Source: CAZOZZ01 sp965262425 (lineage in GTDB: Bacteria; Acidobacteriota; Terriglobia; 20CM-2-55-15). From it: a stretch of DNA of 64,000 bases. A program made the translations under genes and the position numbers. Below the pieces are notes generated by a model that searched no databases, had not been told where the DNA came from, and saw only the letters and a program-made list of their open reading frames with translations. Position 1 is the stretch's first letter. Every line of letters begins with the position of its first letter. Location of the stretch: assembly GCA_965262425.1 (NCBI GenBank), contig OZ253536.1, positions 6,138,001 through 6,202,000 of the forward strand. Direction: 5' to 3'. This document shows, piece after piece, positions 54,230-63,475 of this stretch.

Positions 54230-55754
54230 GGGTCCTCGGCAAAATCTGTGGGTAGAAACGGGCAAATGAGTGGCCTGTGGAAAGTGGCGACGCTGAGGGA
54301 ATCCGGTAAGAGACGCGCGGATTTCCACAGCGACTTGAATCGGCCGGAAAAGACGTGGGGCCGATTCACACTTCCACACAGGCCGGGATGAGGAGAAACC
54401 GACGATGAGAACGAAAGGGATGTAGCACACCCTGGCTCGAATCCTGTATTTGGTATTGCACCAAACAAATCCAAAGCAGGAGAGACGAGACCAGGGTGCA
54501 AGTGAAGACTATTCTGAATCGAGTGCAGAAGTTCAAGTCCTTTGTCTACGGAGCAGTGCGATGGGAACGAATCGGGGGCGAGACGGCACTGTTGGTGGAG
54601 ATATTTCCACGACGCAACAGCCGGCCGGTCTGCTCGGGCTGCGGGCGTGCGGGACCGGGTTACGACACGCTGGAGGCCCGCCTGTTCGAGTTTGTGCCGC
54701 TGTGGGGCTTTCCCGTGTTCTTCGTGTATCTGATGCGGCGTGTGGATTGCAGGCGTTGTGGCGTGAAGGTCGAATCGGTGCCCTGGGCCGAGGGTAAGCA
54801 AACCTTGACGCGGACGTATATGCAATTTCTGGCCGGTTGGGCGCGGCGGATGTCCTGGCAGGAGGTTGCCGACATCTTCCGGACTTCCTGGGAGAAGGTG
54901 TTTCGATCTGTGGAATGGATCGTCGGCTGGGGGCTGGCGCACCGGGACCTGGAGGGTGTGACCGCGATTGGCGTGGACGAGATTCTCTGGCGCCGGGGGC
55001 ACAAGTACCTGACGGTGGTCTACCAGATCGACCGGCATTCCAAGCGGCTGCTCTGGGTCGGCCGGGATCGCACGGTGAAAACGTTGCTGCGCTTGTTCCA
55101 GCAATTCGGAGTCGAGCGCGCCGCCGAGTTGAAGTTCGTGTGCAGCGACATGTGGAAGCCGTATCTGAAGGTGATTTCCAAGAAAGCATCGACGGCCCTG
55201 CATGTTCTGGATCGGTTTCATATCGCCATGCACATGAATAAGGCCATCGATGAGGTTCGAGCCCAGGAATCCCGGGATATGAAAGCCGCGGGATTGGAGC
55301 CGATCCTGAAACACTCCCGGTGGTGTTTGCTCAAGCGCCCCCAGAACCGAACCGACAAGCAAGACATCAAGCTGGCCGACCTGCTCCAGTACAACCTGCG
55401 GACCGTTCGGAGCTTTCTGCTCAAGGAGGACTTCCAGTTCTTCTGGGAGTACACGTCGCCCTACTGGGCCGGTCAATTCATGGATGCCTGGTGCCGGCGG
55501 ACGATGCGATCCCGGATCGAGCCCATGAAAAAGGTGGCGCGCATGCTCCGCTCCCACCGGGAACTCCTGCTCAACTGGTTCCGTGCCAAAAAGCGGATTT
55601 CCGGGGCATCGTCGAAGGTTTCAACAACAAAGCGAAAGTGACCACCAGAAAAGCGTATGGTTTTCGGACCTTTAGAGCTGCCCAAGTCGCTCTCTACCAC
55701 ACGCTTGGAGCGTTACCGGAACCCGATGTCGTCCACAGATTTTACTGAGGAGGC
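54230..55754 (+). mobile_element. ISL3-family insertion sequence, copy 2
   Basis: 1525 bp, one base shorter than copy 1. Ends GGGTCCTCGGCAAAATCTG and, read inward, GCCTCCTCAGTAAAATCTG. Flanking 8-mers gaaagttt (54222-54229) and aaaagttt (55755-55762) differ at one base, so one side has mutated since insertion. Confidence 0.93.
54496..55748 (+). pseudogene. ISL3 transposase (copy 2), frameshifted
   Basis: Matches the copy 1 transposase from the GTG at 54496 to AKKRISG, where four G (near 55602-55605) replace five in copy 1. The frame then shifts to ASSKVSTTKRK and stops, losing the catalytic Glu of the EGFNNKAK motif. The remainder to the native TGA at 55746-55748 is intact in another frame. 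One Phe/Leu difference (LLRFFQQ versus LLRLFQQ) is also seen. Confidence 0.9.
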
Positions 55755-56323
55755 AAAAGTTTGAAGGTGCGTGCCAGATGAGGCTTCAAGCCATGAGCCC
55801 GCCAGATTCTCCCTACCGTGGACTCGCTGACGCCGGTTGCCCTGGCCATCAAGGACCGGCTCCAGTGCGTGGCGTTCGGAGGCTTCCCTTCGACCGTCTT
55901 CTTCACGATCCGGGCCCGCTTCCGGCGGCCGATCGAGGGAATCCGTCCACTGCGGGAAGCGTCCTTTTCGATTCCCCCGAGGCCATCTTCAACGAAACGA
56001 TCGCGCCAACGTCCGGCCTTTTGACGAGTGATGTCCAACTTGGCAGCGATCTCCTGATTGTCCAGACCCCCGGCGGCCAGCAAGACAATTCGAGATCGTT
56101 CCGCCAACCGGACCGCCACACTGCGGCTTCGGCTCAGTCGCTCCAGTTCCTTCCGCACAGGAATGTCCAATTTAATCGTCGGTGCTCTCCTCATATATAC
56201 TCAGACGTAGGAAAGCTGAATAAGTTACATTAACTGTGACGGACTACACTAGAAGACAGGTCAAATTTGACCCCAACGGGTTCATCGACTATCTTGTCAT
56301 CGATCTCATCAACTGGAAAACAC

Positions 56324-57076
56324 ATGAGAAAGACCGTTCGCGCCGCCACGTTCATCTTTGCCCTCGTCCTCATGTTATCGCCGGAGTTGGCGATCGGTCA
56401 GGCTCCGGGGAGCATCCGGCAGGGGCTGGCTCTCTATCGCGGCCGTTGCGCGAATTGCCATGGAGTCGATGCGCGAGGGTTTCGGGCGCCGGACCTGACG
56501 AGCGTTCGCTGGTCCGAGGACGCCGACAACCTGTTCGAGATCATCCGACGAGGGATCCGGGGGACGGACATGCCGGGGACACGCATGCAGAACCTTGAGA
56601 TCGGAGCGGTCATGGCCTACCTGGAGACGGTGAGCCGTCCCGGGACCCCGGTCGAGCAACGCGGCGATCGGGCGAACGGAGAGCGGATCTACTGGGAAAC
56701 GGCGAACTGCGGCACTTGTCATCGGATCGGTGATCGAGGCGGATGGCTCGGACCGGACCTGACGCGAATCGCCGGCGCCCGGTCGCGCTCGGCATTGGTT
56801 CGCGAAATCCGAACCCCCAGCGAGTTCATTGTTGGTAACTACAAGCCGGTAACCCTTGTGACCGGCGACGGGAGCCGCCTTCGCGGTGCTGTGAAGAACG
56901 AGGATACGTTCTCGATCCAGATCATGGACAGTTCCCAGACCCTGCGCGCGTTCTTAAAGAGCGACCTCCGTGAACTGACCCACGATGACCGGTCGCTCAT
57001 GCCGGACTATCCCCGGTCGAGGCTTTCCGACCGGGACATGGACGATTTGCTTCGATATCTTGGGGAAGTGCGCTAA
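56324..57076 (+). CDS. Periplasmic dihaem cytochrome c
   Basis: 250 residues from the ATG at 56324 (signal MRKTVRAATFIFALVLMLSP, cleavage near IGQA). Two haem-binding CxxCH motifs, CANCH and CGTCH, with axial methionine candidates in GTDMPGTRM. The C-terminal region resembles the putative haem-binding domains of PQQ-enzyme partners (GNYKPVTLVTGDGSRLRGAV). The PQQ dehydrogenase gene starts 11 bases later, so this is probably its electron acceptor. IS630 copy 3 ends 74 bases upstream and may have displaced its promoter. Confidence 0.9.
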   Translation: MRKTVRAATFIFALVLMLSPELAIGQAPGSIRQGLALYRGRCANCHGVDARGFRAPDLTSVRWSEDADNLFEIIRRGIRGTDMPGTRMQNLEIGAVMAYLETVSRPGTPVEQRGDRANGERIYWETANCGTCHRIGDRGGWLGPDLTRIAGARSRSALVREIRTPSEFIVGNYKPVTLVTGDGSRLRGAVKNEDTFSIQIMDSSQTLRAFLKSDLRELTHDDRSLMPDYPRSRLSDRDMDDLLRYLGEVR

Positions 57077-57087
57077 AGGAGACCGAT

Positions 57088-58692
57088 ATGCGTCGGATGG
57101 CAACCGCGGTGGGGGTGGTGGCGTTTCTGGTCGTTGGGTTCGGGGGTGGAGCGGCGGCCCAGAACGTAGGCACTCAGGACCTTGTCGATGGTCTCAAGGA
57201 TCCCACCCGGTGGTTAAGTTATTCCGGCGACTACACAGGGAAGCGTCACAGTCCACTGACCGGCATCAGCCCGGCCAACGTCGGTGACCTCGAGGCGCAG
57301 TGGACGTTTCAGACAGGGGTCCTCGGGAAGTTCGAAGCGACGCCTATCATTCTTGACGGCATCATTTACATCAGCGGACCGGAAAACAACGCGTGGGCGA
57401 TCGACGCACGGACGGGCCGCACGATCTGGCGATACCGGCGAGACCTTCCGGGCGGGTTGAGTGTTTGTTGTGGAAGGGTCAATCGTGGCCTGGCCGTTTT
57501 CGGCGACAAGTTGTTCATGGTGACGCTCGACATTCACCTCGTGGCCCTGGACATGAAGACCGGTAGCGTCGTATACGACGTCGAGATCGACGACCATGAA
57601 CTGGGTTACACGGGCACCGTCGCTCCATTGGTGGTCAACGACAAGGTCATCGTCGGCGTATCGGGCGCGGAGTTCGGCGTCCGTGGGTTCATCGACGCTT
57701 TCGATATCGAGACCGGAGTTCGAGCCTGGCGGTTCTGGACGGTGCCCGGGCCCGGTGAACCCGGAAGGGAAACCTGGGCTGGTGATTCGTGGGCTCATGG
57801 CGGAGCGCCGACCTGGGTCACCGGAACCTTCGATCCCGAACTGAACCTGGTCTACTGGGGTACGGGGAACCCCGCTCCCGACTACAACGGTGAAGCGCGT
57901 CTCGGAGACAATCTCTATTCGAACTGCGTCCTGGCGCTGGACGCCGATACCGGAGAGCTTCGATGGTATTTCCAGTTCACTCCTCATGACACCCATGACT
58001 GGGATTCGAACCATGTCCCCGTTCTACTGGACCGCGAAATCGGAGGCGTGGATCGGAAGCTGATATCGGTAGCCAACCGGAACGGATTTTTCTACACGCT
58101 GGATCGGACCAACGGCGAGTTGATCGTGGCCAAGCCGTACATCCATACGACCTGGGCAAAGGAGATCGACTCGGACTGCCGTCCCATCGTACTGCCCGAC
58201 ACCGAACCGACCGAGGAAGGCAACTACGTTTGCCCGGACCTGTTCGGAGGTACCAATTTCATGTCGCCGTCGTTCAGTCCCGACACGGGGCTTTTCTACG
58301 TCACGGCCCGGGAGACCTGCGCGGTCTACTTCAAGTGGGAACAGGAATTCGTTGTCGGCGAGCGTTACGAAGGTGGCGCGGTCCGGCGTGACGGGGACAC
58401 CCGGTACGGCGCGCTTCGGGCGATCGATCCGCTGACCGGAAATCTGCGCTGGGAATTCAGGTACGAAGAACCCGCGTTTGCCGGAGTCATGTCGACAGCG
58501 TCGGGCCTCGTCTTTGCCGGCGACCAGGACGGCTATATCATGGCTTTCGACGCGGCGGGAGGGGAACTACTCTGGCGTTATCCCACCGGATCCGGCATCT
58601 ACGCCGCCCCGACGACGTTCATGCTCGACGACCGCCAGTACATGCTGATTCCATCCGGCACCACGTTGACGGCCTTCGCCCTGGGAAACTGA
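57088..58692 (+). CDS. PQQ-dependent dehydrogenase (quinoprotein beta-propeller)
   Basis: 534 residues with a signal peptide (MRRMATAVGVVAFLVVGFGG, AAAQ). Propeller blades carry typical phrases: WAIDARTGRTIWRYRRD, LDADTGELRWYFQFTPHDTH, LRAIDPLTGNLRWEFRY. The adjacent cysteines of PQQ alcohol dehydrogenases are present (SVCCGRVNRG) and DWDSNHVPVLL resembles the catalytic region. AAAGGAGA lies before the ATG. It oxidises an alcohol or similar substrate in the periplasm and passes electrons to the cytochrome encoded just upstream. Confidence 0.9.
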   Translation: MRRMATAVGVVAFLVVGFGGGAAAQNVGTQDLVDGLKDPTRWLSYSGDYTGKRHSPLTGISPANVGDLEAQWTFQTGVLGKFEATPIILDGIIYISGPENNAWAIDARTGRTIWRYRRDLPGGLSVCCGRVNRGLAVFGDKLFMVTLDIHLVALDMKTGSVVYDVEIDDHELGYTGTVAPLVVNDKVIVGVSGAEFGVRGFIDAFDIETGVRAWRFWTVPGPGEPGRETWAGDSWAHGGAPTWVTGTFDPELNLVYWGTGNPAPDYNGEARLGDNLYSNCVLALDADTGELRWYFQFTPHDTHDWDSNHVPVLLDREIGGVDRKLISVANRNGFFYTLDRTNGELIVAKPYIHTTWAKEIDSDCRPIVLPDTEPTEEGNYVCPDLFGGTNFMSPSFSPDTGLFYVTARETCAVYFKWEQEFVVGERYEGGAVRRDGDTRYGALRAIDPLTGNLRWEFRYEEPAFAGVMSTASGLVFAGDQDGYIMAFDAAGGELLWRYPTGSGIYAAPTTFMLDDRQYMLIPSGTTLTAFALGN

Positions 58693-58749
58693 TGAGGAGT
58701 GGTCAGTGGCCAGTGATCAGTGGTCGGTTTGGGAACTCGGGAAACTGCC

Positions 58750-61254
58750 CTACTCGGGTTCCGACAGTCCCGTCTGTTCAAACGCCCGTCTTAACGCCGA
58801 TTCGTAAAACGGATTGTCGGTGAGGAAGATATCGTCGGGATATTGCCGGGTGGCCGTCATCGCCTTGTAGATGTCCGCTTCGATGTATCGATCCAGGTGG
58901 AGGCCTGCCAGGTATTGGAGCCGCAGGTTGCGGTCGGAATTCAGTTGGGCGTCCGAGAGCCATTCGGTCATGTCCGGGCCCCGGTTCCCATAGGTGCCCA
59001 GCAGGTCGACGGCGGATTCGAAATCGACGTCCAGGAGTGATTGGTAGAGTGTCGGACTCTCGCGGATACGGCGGTCCATTTCCTCAACCTGGATCGTCGT
59101 CGGACCTTCCTGCCCGAGAATGAACACGTCGTATCCCCCACCAAAAATGTCGCTGGTCCAGACGGTCGCGTCCGGGAACGCAACGACGAAAGTTGCCAGT
59201 TGGCTCTTCACCGCGTCTTCGCTTGTTTCATAGAGGGGGACCCATTGTGCGACGACGCCTCCGGGATTCAGATGCTCCCGGACCATCTCGAAATATTCGG
59301 CCGAATACATGGCCGCGGCGCCCCGGACCCACGGGTGGATCGGGTCGGACGTAATGATGTCGAATTTCTCATCGGTTGTCGCAAGGAAATGGCGCGCATC
59401 GTCGATGATTAACTCCGTTCGCGGGTCGTTGAGGACGTCGTAGTTCTCAGGCCCAAAGAACTGGGCGGCCGCTTCGGGAACTCGTTTCTCGATTTCGCAG
59501 ATGACGATCCTTTCGATGTCGGGATGAACAACGAAAGATCCCGCCGTCACTCCGGCTCCGCATCCGACGATCAAGACCGTCCGCGGTCTTTTATGCACCA
59601 ATGCCGGCATGTGTCCGAGCATGCGCTGGAGCCGCATGTCGATCTGAACATTTGATGCGACCACCTTCCCGGCGACATGCATGCTCCGCTCGCCTTCGAA
59701 TTCAGACACGGCAACCGAGGCGTCGATTCCCTCGGCCGTATACAGGAACTCGGTGTCCTGGCCCCAGTATTCGATGAAACGCCCGTAGGCGATGAGTCCC
59801 CGTGGCGTGGCGGGCATGACAAGAACCAGCACCAGCGTGACAACCAGGACGAATGCCACCGAGGCCAGGTAGGGGACCGAAAGGCCCGATGAAGTTGACG
59901 TTGCTCTGCCGGTTTGACCCTCTTTCGAGGCAGGTGTGCCCAGCATCATGAGCGCAGCTCCCGCCGCGATGACCATAAAAGCCTGCTGGGCAGTCCGAGT
60001 GCCGGCCAGCGGAATCCAGATCAGGGTAAAAAAGAGACTGCCGACAATCGCTCCAGCCGTGTTCGCCGCGTAGATCCCACCGACCAGCTTTCCGGGGTCT
60101 TCCTTGCGGGCCGCCGCTGCCAGCGCCAGCGGAAAAGACGTCCCCCACAGGATGGTCGCGGGCAACATCGCGATGCCGCACCGAATCATATCGAATGCGA
60201 AGACGTAAGCCGTGCTGTCGAGAATCCAGGGAAGAAATTCTTCGTTGGGCTGCCAGTAGGGCATTCTTTCCGTGATCAGGATCGATCCCCAGAGAATGGA
60301 CGGCACAAGCAGAAGCTGGCATTTGCCGAGCGCATCTGAAGGTTCGGTGGTGCGTCTCGACAGAACCGCACCGAACGTGCTACCGAGGCCGAGGCCCGAC
60401 AGGAAAACCAGAAGGATCAACGAGAAGTTATATACCGTCGTTCCGAACAGCAGGGAAAGCTGACGTGTCCAGACGACTTCCGCGCCCAGGGCGGTGAGTC
60501 CGGACAGGGCGATAACGACGTAAGGGGCTGTCGGAACAGATGAATCCGCTCCTTCCGCTTCTTCAAAATCCGTGGCCTCAAACGGATTCCGCGAGGCCAG
60601 CCAGAGCGCTACCGCACCGACAAGCAGGTTCATGGAAATCGCAACGTAGGTTGCCACAATCGTGTCGAACAGGCGGAGCAGGAAGAATCCGGTCAGAAAG
60701 GTCCCCAGGACAGCCCCCGCGATGTTGGCTCCGTAGAAGAATCCCAACTGGGAGACTCCGATCTTTGTGGTTCGGATCCATCGCGAAATGGCAGGCAGCG
60801 TTGCGCCCATCAGTATGGTTGGCGGCAGAAGGCATATCGCGGCAACGAAGCCACGAAACAGAATGCTTTCCAGACCGTAGCCGATCGACGTGACGTAGAT
60901 GCGGCCGACCAGCGGGAGCAGGAACAACAGAACGAGTCCGATCCCCCCGATGCCGAATTCCAGCCAGGCGTAAACGCGGAGTGGGTGCAACTTGGGGGAC
61001 ACGAGACGCGCGAAGGTGATGCTTCCCAGGCACATGCCGCCCATGAAACTGCCCAGCAAGACGGCCAGTGAGATGGCGGACGCGCCGACGACCAGCTGCA
61101 GCAGGTGAAACCAGACCACCTCGTAGACGAGCGCTGCAAATCCGCTGCCTACAAACCGGAGAAGCAGCGCCGGTTTGAAACGGCCTGTCTCGGATGGCGA
61201 TCGAGGGGTGCGTGGATTTGATTTCAGAGTTATACCTGCCCGGACCTCGTCCAT
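58750..61254 (-). CDS. Membrane-bound spermidine-synthase-like fusion protein
   Basis: 834 residues. The N-terminal about 430 residues hold about 12 membrane helices (FVGSGFAALVYEVVWFHLLQ, LAVLLGSFMGGMCLGSITFA, FYGANIAGAVLGTFLTGFFL). The C-terminal part is a spermidine-synthase-type Rossmann methyltransferase fold (TVLIVGCGAGVTAGSFVVHP, IDDARHFLATTDEKFDIITS, EYFEMVREHLNPGGVVAQWV). Such fusions are widespread; polyamine synthesis is not proven, since residues for putrescine binding are not evident. A candidate promoter lies just upstream. Confidence 0.85.
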   Translation of the reverse strand: MDEVRAGITLKSNPRTPRSPSETGRFKPALLLRFVGSGFAALVYEVVWFHLLQLVVGASAISLAVLLGSFMGGMCLGSITFARLVSPKLHPLRVYAWLEFGIGGIGLVLLFLLPLVGRIYVTSIGYGLESILFRGFVAAICLLPPTILMGATLPAISRWIRTTKIGVSQLGFFYGANIAGAVLGTFLTGFFLLRLFDTIVATYVAISMNLLVGAVALWLASRNPFEATDFEEAEGADSSVPTAPYVVIALSGLTALGAEVVWTRQLSLLFGTTVYNFSLILLVFLSGLGLGSTFGAVLSRRTTEPSDALGKCQLLLVPSILWGSILITERMPYWQPNEEFLPWILDSTAYVFAFDMIRCGIAMLPATILWGTSFPLALAAAARKEDPGKLVGGIYAANTAGAIVGSLFFTLIWIPLAGTRTAQQAFMVIAAGAALMMLGTPASKEGQTGRATSTSSGLSVPYLASVAFVLVVTLVLVLVMPATPRGLIAYGRFIEYWGQDTEFLYTAEGIDASVAVSEFEGERSMHVAGKVVASNVQIDMRLQRMLGHMPALVHKRPRTVLIVGCGAGVTAGSFVVHPDIERIVICEIEKRVPEAAAQFFGPENYDVLNDPRTELIIDDARHFLATTDEKFDIITSDPIHPWVRGAAAMYSAEYFEMVREHLNPGGVVAQWVPLYETSEDAVKSQLATFVVAFPDATVWTSDIFGGGYDVFILGQEGPTTIQVEEMDRRIRESPTLYQSLLDVDFESAVDLLGTYGNRGPDMTEWLSDAQLNSDRNLRLQYLAGLHLDRYIEADIYKAMTATRQYPDDIFLTDNPFYESALRRAFEQTGLSEPE

Positions 61255-61272
61255 GCTCTCAGCAAAACCAAA

Positions 61273-61301
61273 ATCCTATCGAAAACAGTCGGGGCGGTCA
61301 A
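61273..61301 (-). promoter_or_regulatory. Candidate sigma-70 promoter of the spermidine-synthase-like gene
   Basis: On the minus strand TTGACC (61296-61301), 17-nt spacer, TAGGAT (61273-61278), 19 bases before the ATG. The rest of the spacer up to 61454 shows nothing recognisable. Confidence 0.45.
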
Positions 61302-61454
61302 ACCGCTTGCACGTTACAGTCTTTCGATATTGGATTTCATCTGTTCATGCTTTGCCACGACTGCTTAGGGTCCGCTCAAGAATAACTTCACAGAATTGGC
61401 GCCCAGATTTGCGTCAGATTTGGTCGCGACCGATTGAGCAGACCAGAGGACCAG

Positions 61455-61677
61455 CAGCCTGTGGCGGAAGTCTGTAGGGTCGCGCGCAGGGGTATTCGGG
61501 TCTCAGGCGCGAAATGAGGAGCGGAACGATGCTTTGTCATCATGACCGACGATCGACAAAGCCTGAGGCCCGAAGACCCCTGCGCCCTACGGGTTACGAC
61601 GGCATGGGGCCAGCTGCGGCGTTGCCACTCCTAGATCGATGAAGAGCATCGACGTCGTCGTGGCGCCTTGCATCTAG
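61455..61677. repeat. Family Q element, copy B (one end missing)
   Basis: 223 bp matching, in inverse orientation, the interior and one end of copy A. The intact end begins CAGCCTGTGGCGGAAGTC (61455). Similarity stops at CTAG (61674-61677), where an IS1380 element starts; beyond that element the sequence no longer matches copy A. In copy A the same CTAG holds IS630. Confidence 0.75.
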
Positions 61678-63430
61678 CCCGCATTTCTCATGAATGGTGC
61701 CCAAAACTGCATTTTGGAGACGGAAAAGATGTCGGAGGCTGGGTGGCGAGAGCAAAGATGCCGGCTGAGGGGAGTGACTGGGCCTGGACGAGTGGTGGTG
61801 AAGGGAATGACGACGTGAAATCGGATTACAGAGACAGCTATCCCGATCAAAGATCGGAACGTTGGTATGTCTGAGGAGGGGACGCTCAACAGCGAAGCGG
61901 GACTTTCTGAAGGTTGGCATAAATCTGAGCGAACACCGCGGCGTAGGGGTATCCGCCAGCCATCCGAATCCAGACTCGACGCACGGTCACATGGATCTGC
62001 GCTCCGATTTTGAGCAGCTTCAGGCGAATCGTGGTGCACTGCGCCCGCGCGAATTCGGTGCCCTGCAACCCGAGCCGTCGCAAGGCCTGCATTAACATGT
62101 ACGCCACCGATGAAAGGTAGAGTCGGAGTTGATTGGCGCGCATGGTGGCCGTGCTGGTCCGATCGGCGAACAATCCGAGCTGTTGCTCTTTGATCCGGTT
62201 TTCCATATCCCCTCGGGCACAGTAGATCTGTTCATAGATCTGTCTTGGGGTCTTTCGGCCTTTCGGTAACGAGGTGACGATAAACCGAGGATTGGAGCCC
62301 TTGGCCAGATGTTCGGCCTTACCAATGATGCGTCGCTCACGGGTCCAGCTGTCGCGGGTCTGATACGGAAACGTCTTAAAGACGCGCGCTGGCTTTCCCG
62401 TCCTGTCGAATCGCTTTTTTGCAGTCGCCATCGGAGTTTCGATCGCGCCCAGCAGTCGATTGTTCTTTGCCAGTCCGATCACGTAATCGACACGGTGTTG
62501 GGCCTCGCACCACGTCAGGATCTCATCGCGGCAGAAACCCGAGTCGGCACGAATCACGATCTGGACTCTGGGCCACTTCTGCCGAATCTGTCCGACGATC
62601 CGTTCCAGCTCTTTGACCGATCCGGCCGCACCATCGATGTCGGATCGTCGTAGCCGGGCACACAGCAGAAACTCCCCACAGAAGATATACAGCGGCAGAT
62701 AACAATAGTGCCGGTAATAGCCGTGAAAGAAGCGACCCTCCTGACTCCCGTGAATCGGATCGTCGGTCGCATCCAGATCCAGAATGATCTGCCGCGGCGC
62801 CCGCCGATGCGCTTGGAGAAACACGTCCACCATCAACCTATCCATCGCCGCCTCGTCTCGTCCGATCTTCTTGTACGGATGGTCTGCCGCACCCTCGGTC
62901 GACAGTTCCAGTCGGTTCAGCGTGCTCTTACCAGCCAGGGCCTTGCCTCGATCTCGTGCCTGTTTCCGGGTCCGACCCTTCGGATCGGTCTCACCCACCA
63001 TCACGGCCAGCATCGGATCCGACCGGAGTTGGTCGTGGTCGTTCAGATCCTCATAGCCCAAACACAATCCGTACACACGTTGCGACACCAGTTGTTCGAT
63101 CCCGTGTTCCACAAATCGCGGATCCCGATGATCCTGGAAACATCCGGCAAGCTGTTTCAGAATCCCCGTCCGTTTTTCTGCTTCTCGTAGCAGCAAGCCG
63201 CCCGCATCCGTGCTGATGTCTCCTCCGTCGAATTGGCCCCGTACTTCCCGTGAACCTAATGCGTGAAATTGAATCGATTCTGTCTTACACTCTGTATTCA
63301 TAAAGGCCGCCTCCGTCTGCGCATTTGATGCTTCTAGACAAAGTCATCTATGCCAGACAGGGCGGCCTTTTTCGGTCCTTTCCCTTCCTACTCTGTTTCG
63401 ATTTATCTCAGATCTCTTGAGAAATGCGGG
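61678..63430 (-). mobile_element. IS1380-family insertion sequence
   Basis: 1753 bp with inverted ends CCCGCATTTCTCATGA (left) and, read inward, CCCGCATTTCTCAAGA (right), flanked by ctag at 61674-61677 and 63431-63434, a 4-bp duplication as expected for the family. It contains one intact transposase gene. About 208 bases at the left end are non-coding. Confidence 0.92.
61886..63301 (-). CDS. IS1380-family transposase
   Basis: 471 residues. The N-terminus has the family phrases GGDISTDAGGLLLREAEKRT and YGLCLGYEDLNDHDQLRSDP. Catalytic residues: Asp in IILDLDATDDPIHGSQEG, Asp in VIRADSGFCRDEI, and Glu in MENRIKEQQLGLFADRTS. Intact. The ATG at 63301 is followed by MNTECKTESI. Confidence 0.94.
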   Translation of the reverse strand: MNTECKTESIQFHALGSREVRGQFDGGDISTDAGGLLLREAEKRTGILKQLAGCFQDHRDPRFVEHGIEQLVSQRVYGLCLGYEDLNDHDQLRSDPMLAVMVGETDPKGRTRKQARDRGKALAGKSTLNRLELSTEGAADHPYKKIGRDEAAMDRLMVDVFLQAHRRAPRQIILDLDATDDPIHGSQEGRFFHGYYRHYCYLPLYIFCGEFLLCARLRRSDIDGAAGSVKELERIVGQIRQKWPRVQIVIRADSGFCRDEILTWCEAQHRVDYVIGLAKNNRLLGAIETPMATAKKRFDRTGKPARVFKTFPYQTRDSWTRERRIIGKAEHLAKGSNPRFIVTSLPKGRKTPRQIYEQIYCARGDMENRIKEQQLGLFADRTSTATMRANQLRLYLSSVAYMLMQALRRLGLQGTEFARAQCTTIRLKLLKIGAQIHVTVRRVWIRMAGGYPYAAVFAQIYANLQKVPLRC

Positions 63431-63436
63431 CTAGTT

Positions 63437-63473
63437 CGGGGACGGAGGCGTAAAAGTTTTTCCTCCGTCCCCG
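63437..63473 (-). terminator. Hairpin after the PQQ-propeller gene
   Basis: CGGGGACGGAGG (63437-63448) pairs with CCTCCGTCCCCG (63462-63473) over 12 bp, three bases after the TAA stop on the minus strand. No T-tract follows, so termination strength is uncertain. Confidence 0.5.
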
Positions 63474-63475
63474 AG

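Larger units (their letters stand above)
53576..56194 (-). pseudogene. IS630 transposase (copy 3), split by ISL3
   Basis: The 5' part (56194 to 55755) encodes the helix-turn-helix domains up to HLARTFKL; the 3' part (54229 to 53576) resumes with SNDKQFVEKLEDVVGLYLNP and has all DDE motifs. Asn in FLNQIKRS of copies 1 and 2 is Ile here (FLIQIKRS). It cannot make a whole transposase. Confidence 0.92.
53566..56249 (-). mobile_element. IS630-family insertion sequence, copy 3, with nested ISL3 element
   Basis: Outer ends as in copies 1 and 2, flanked by TA at 53564-53565 and 56250-56251; target ACTAGA. The body is split at 54229/55755 by a 1525-bp ISL3 copy. Without the insert the element would be 1151 bp. 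IS630 therefore came first and ISL3 second. Confidence 0.93.
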
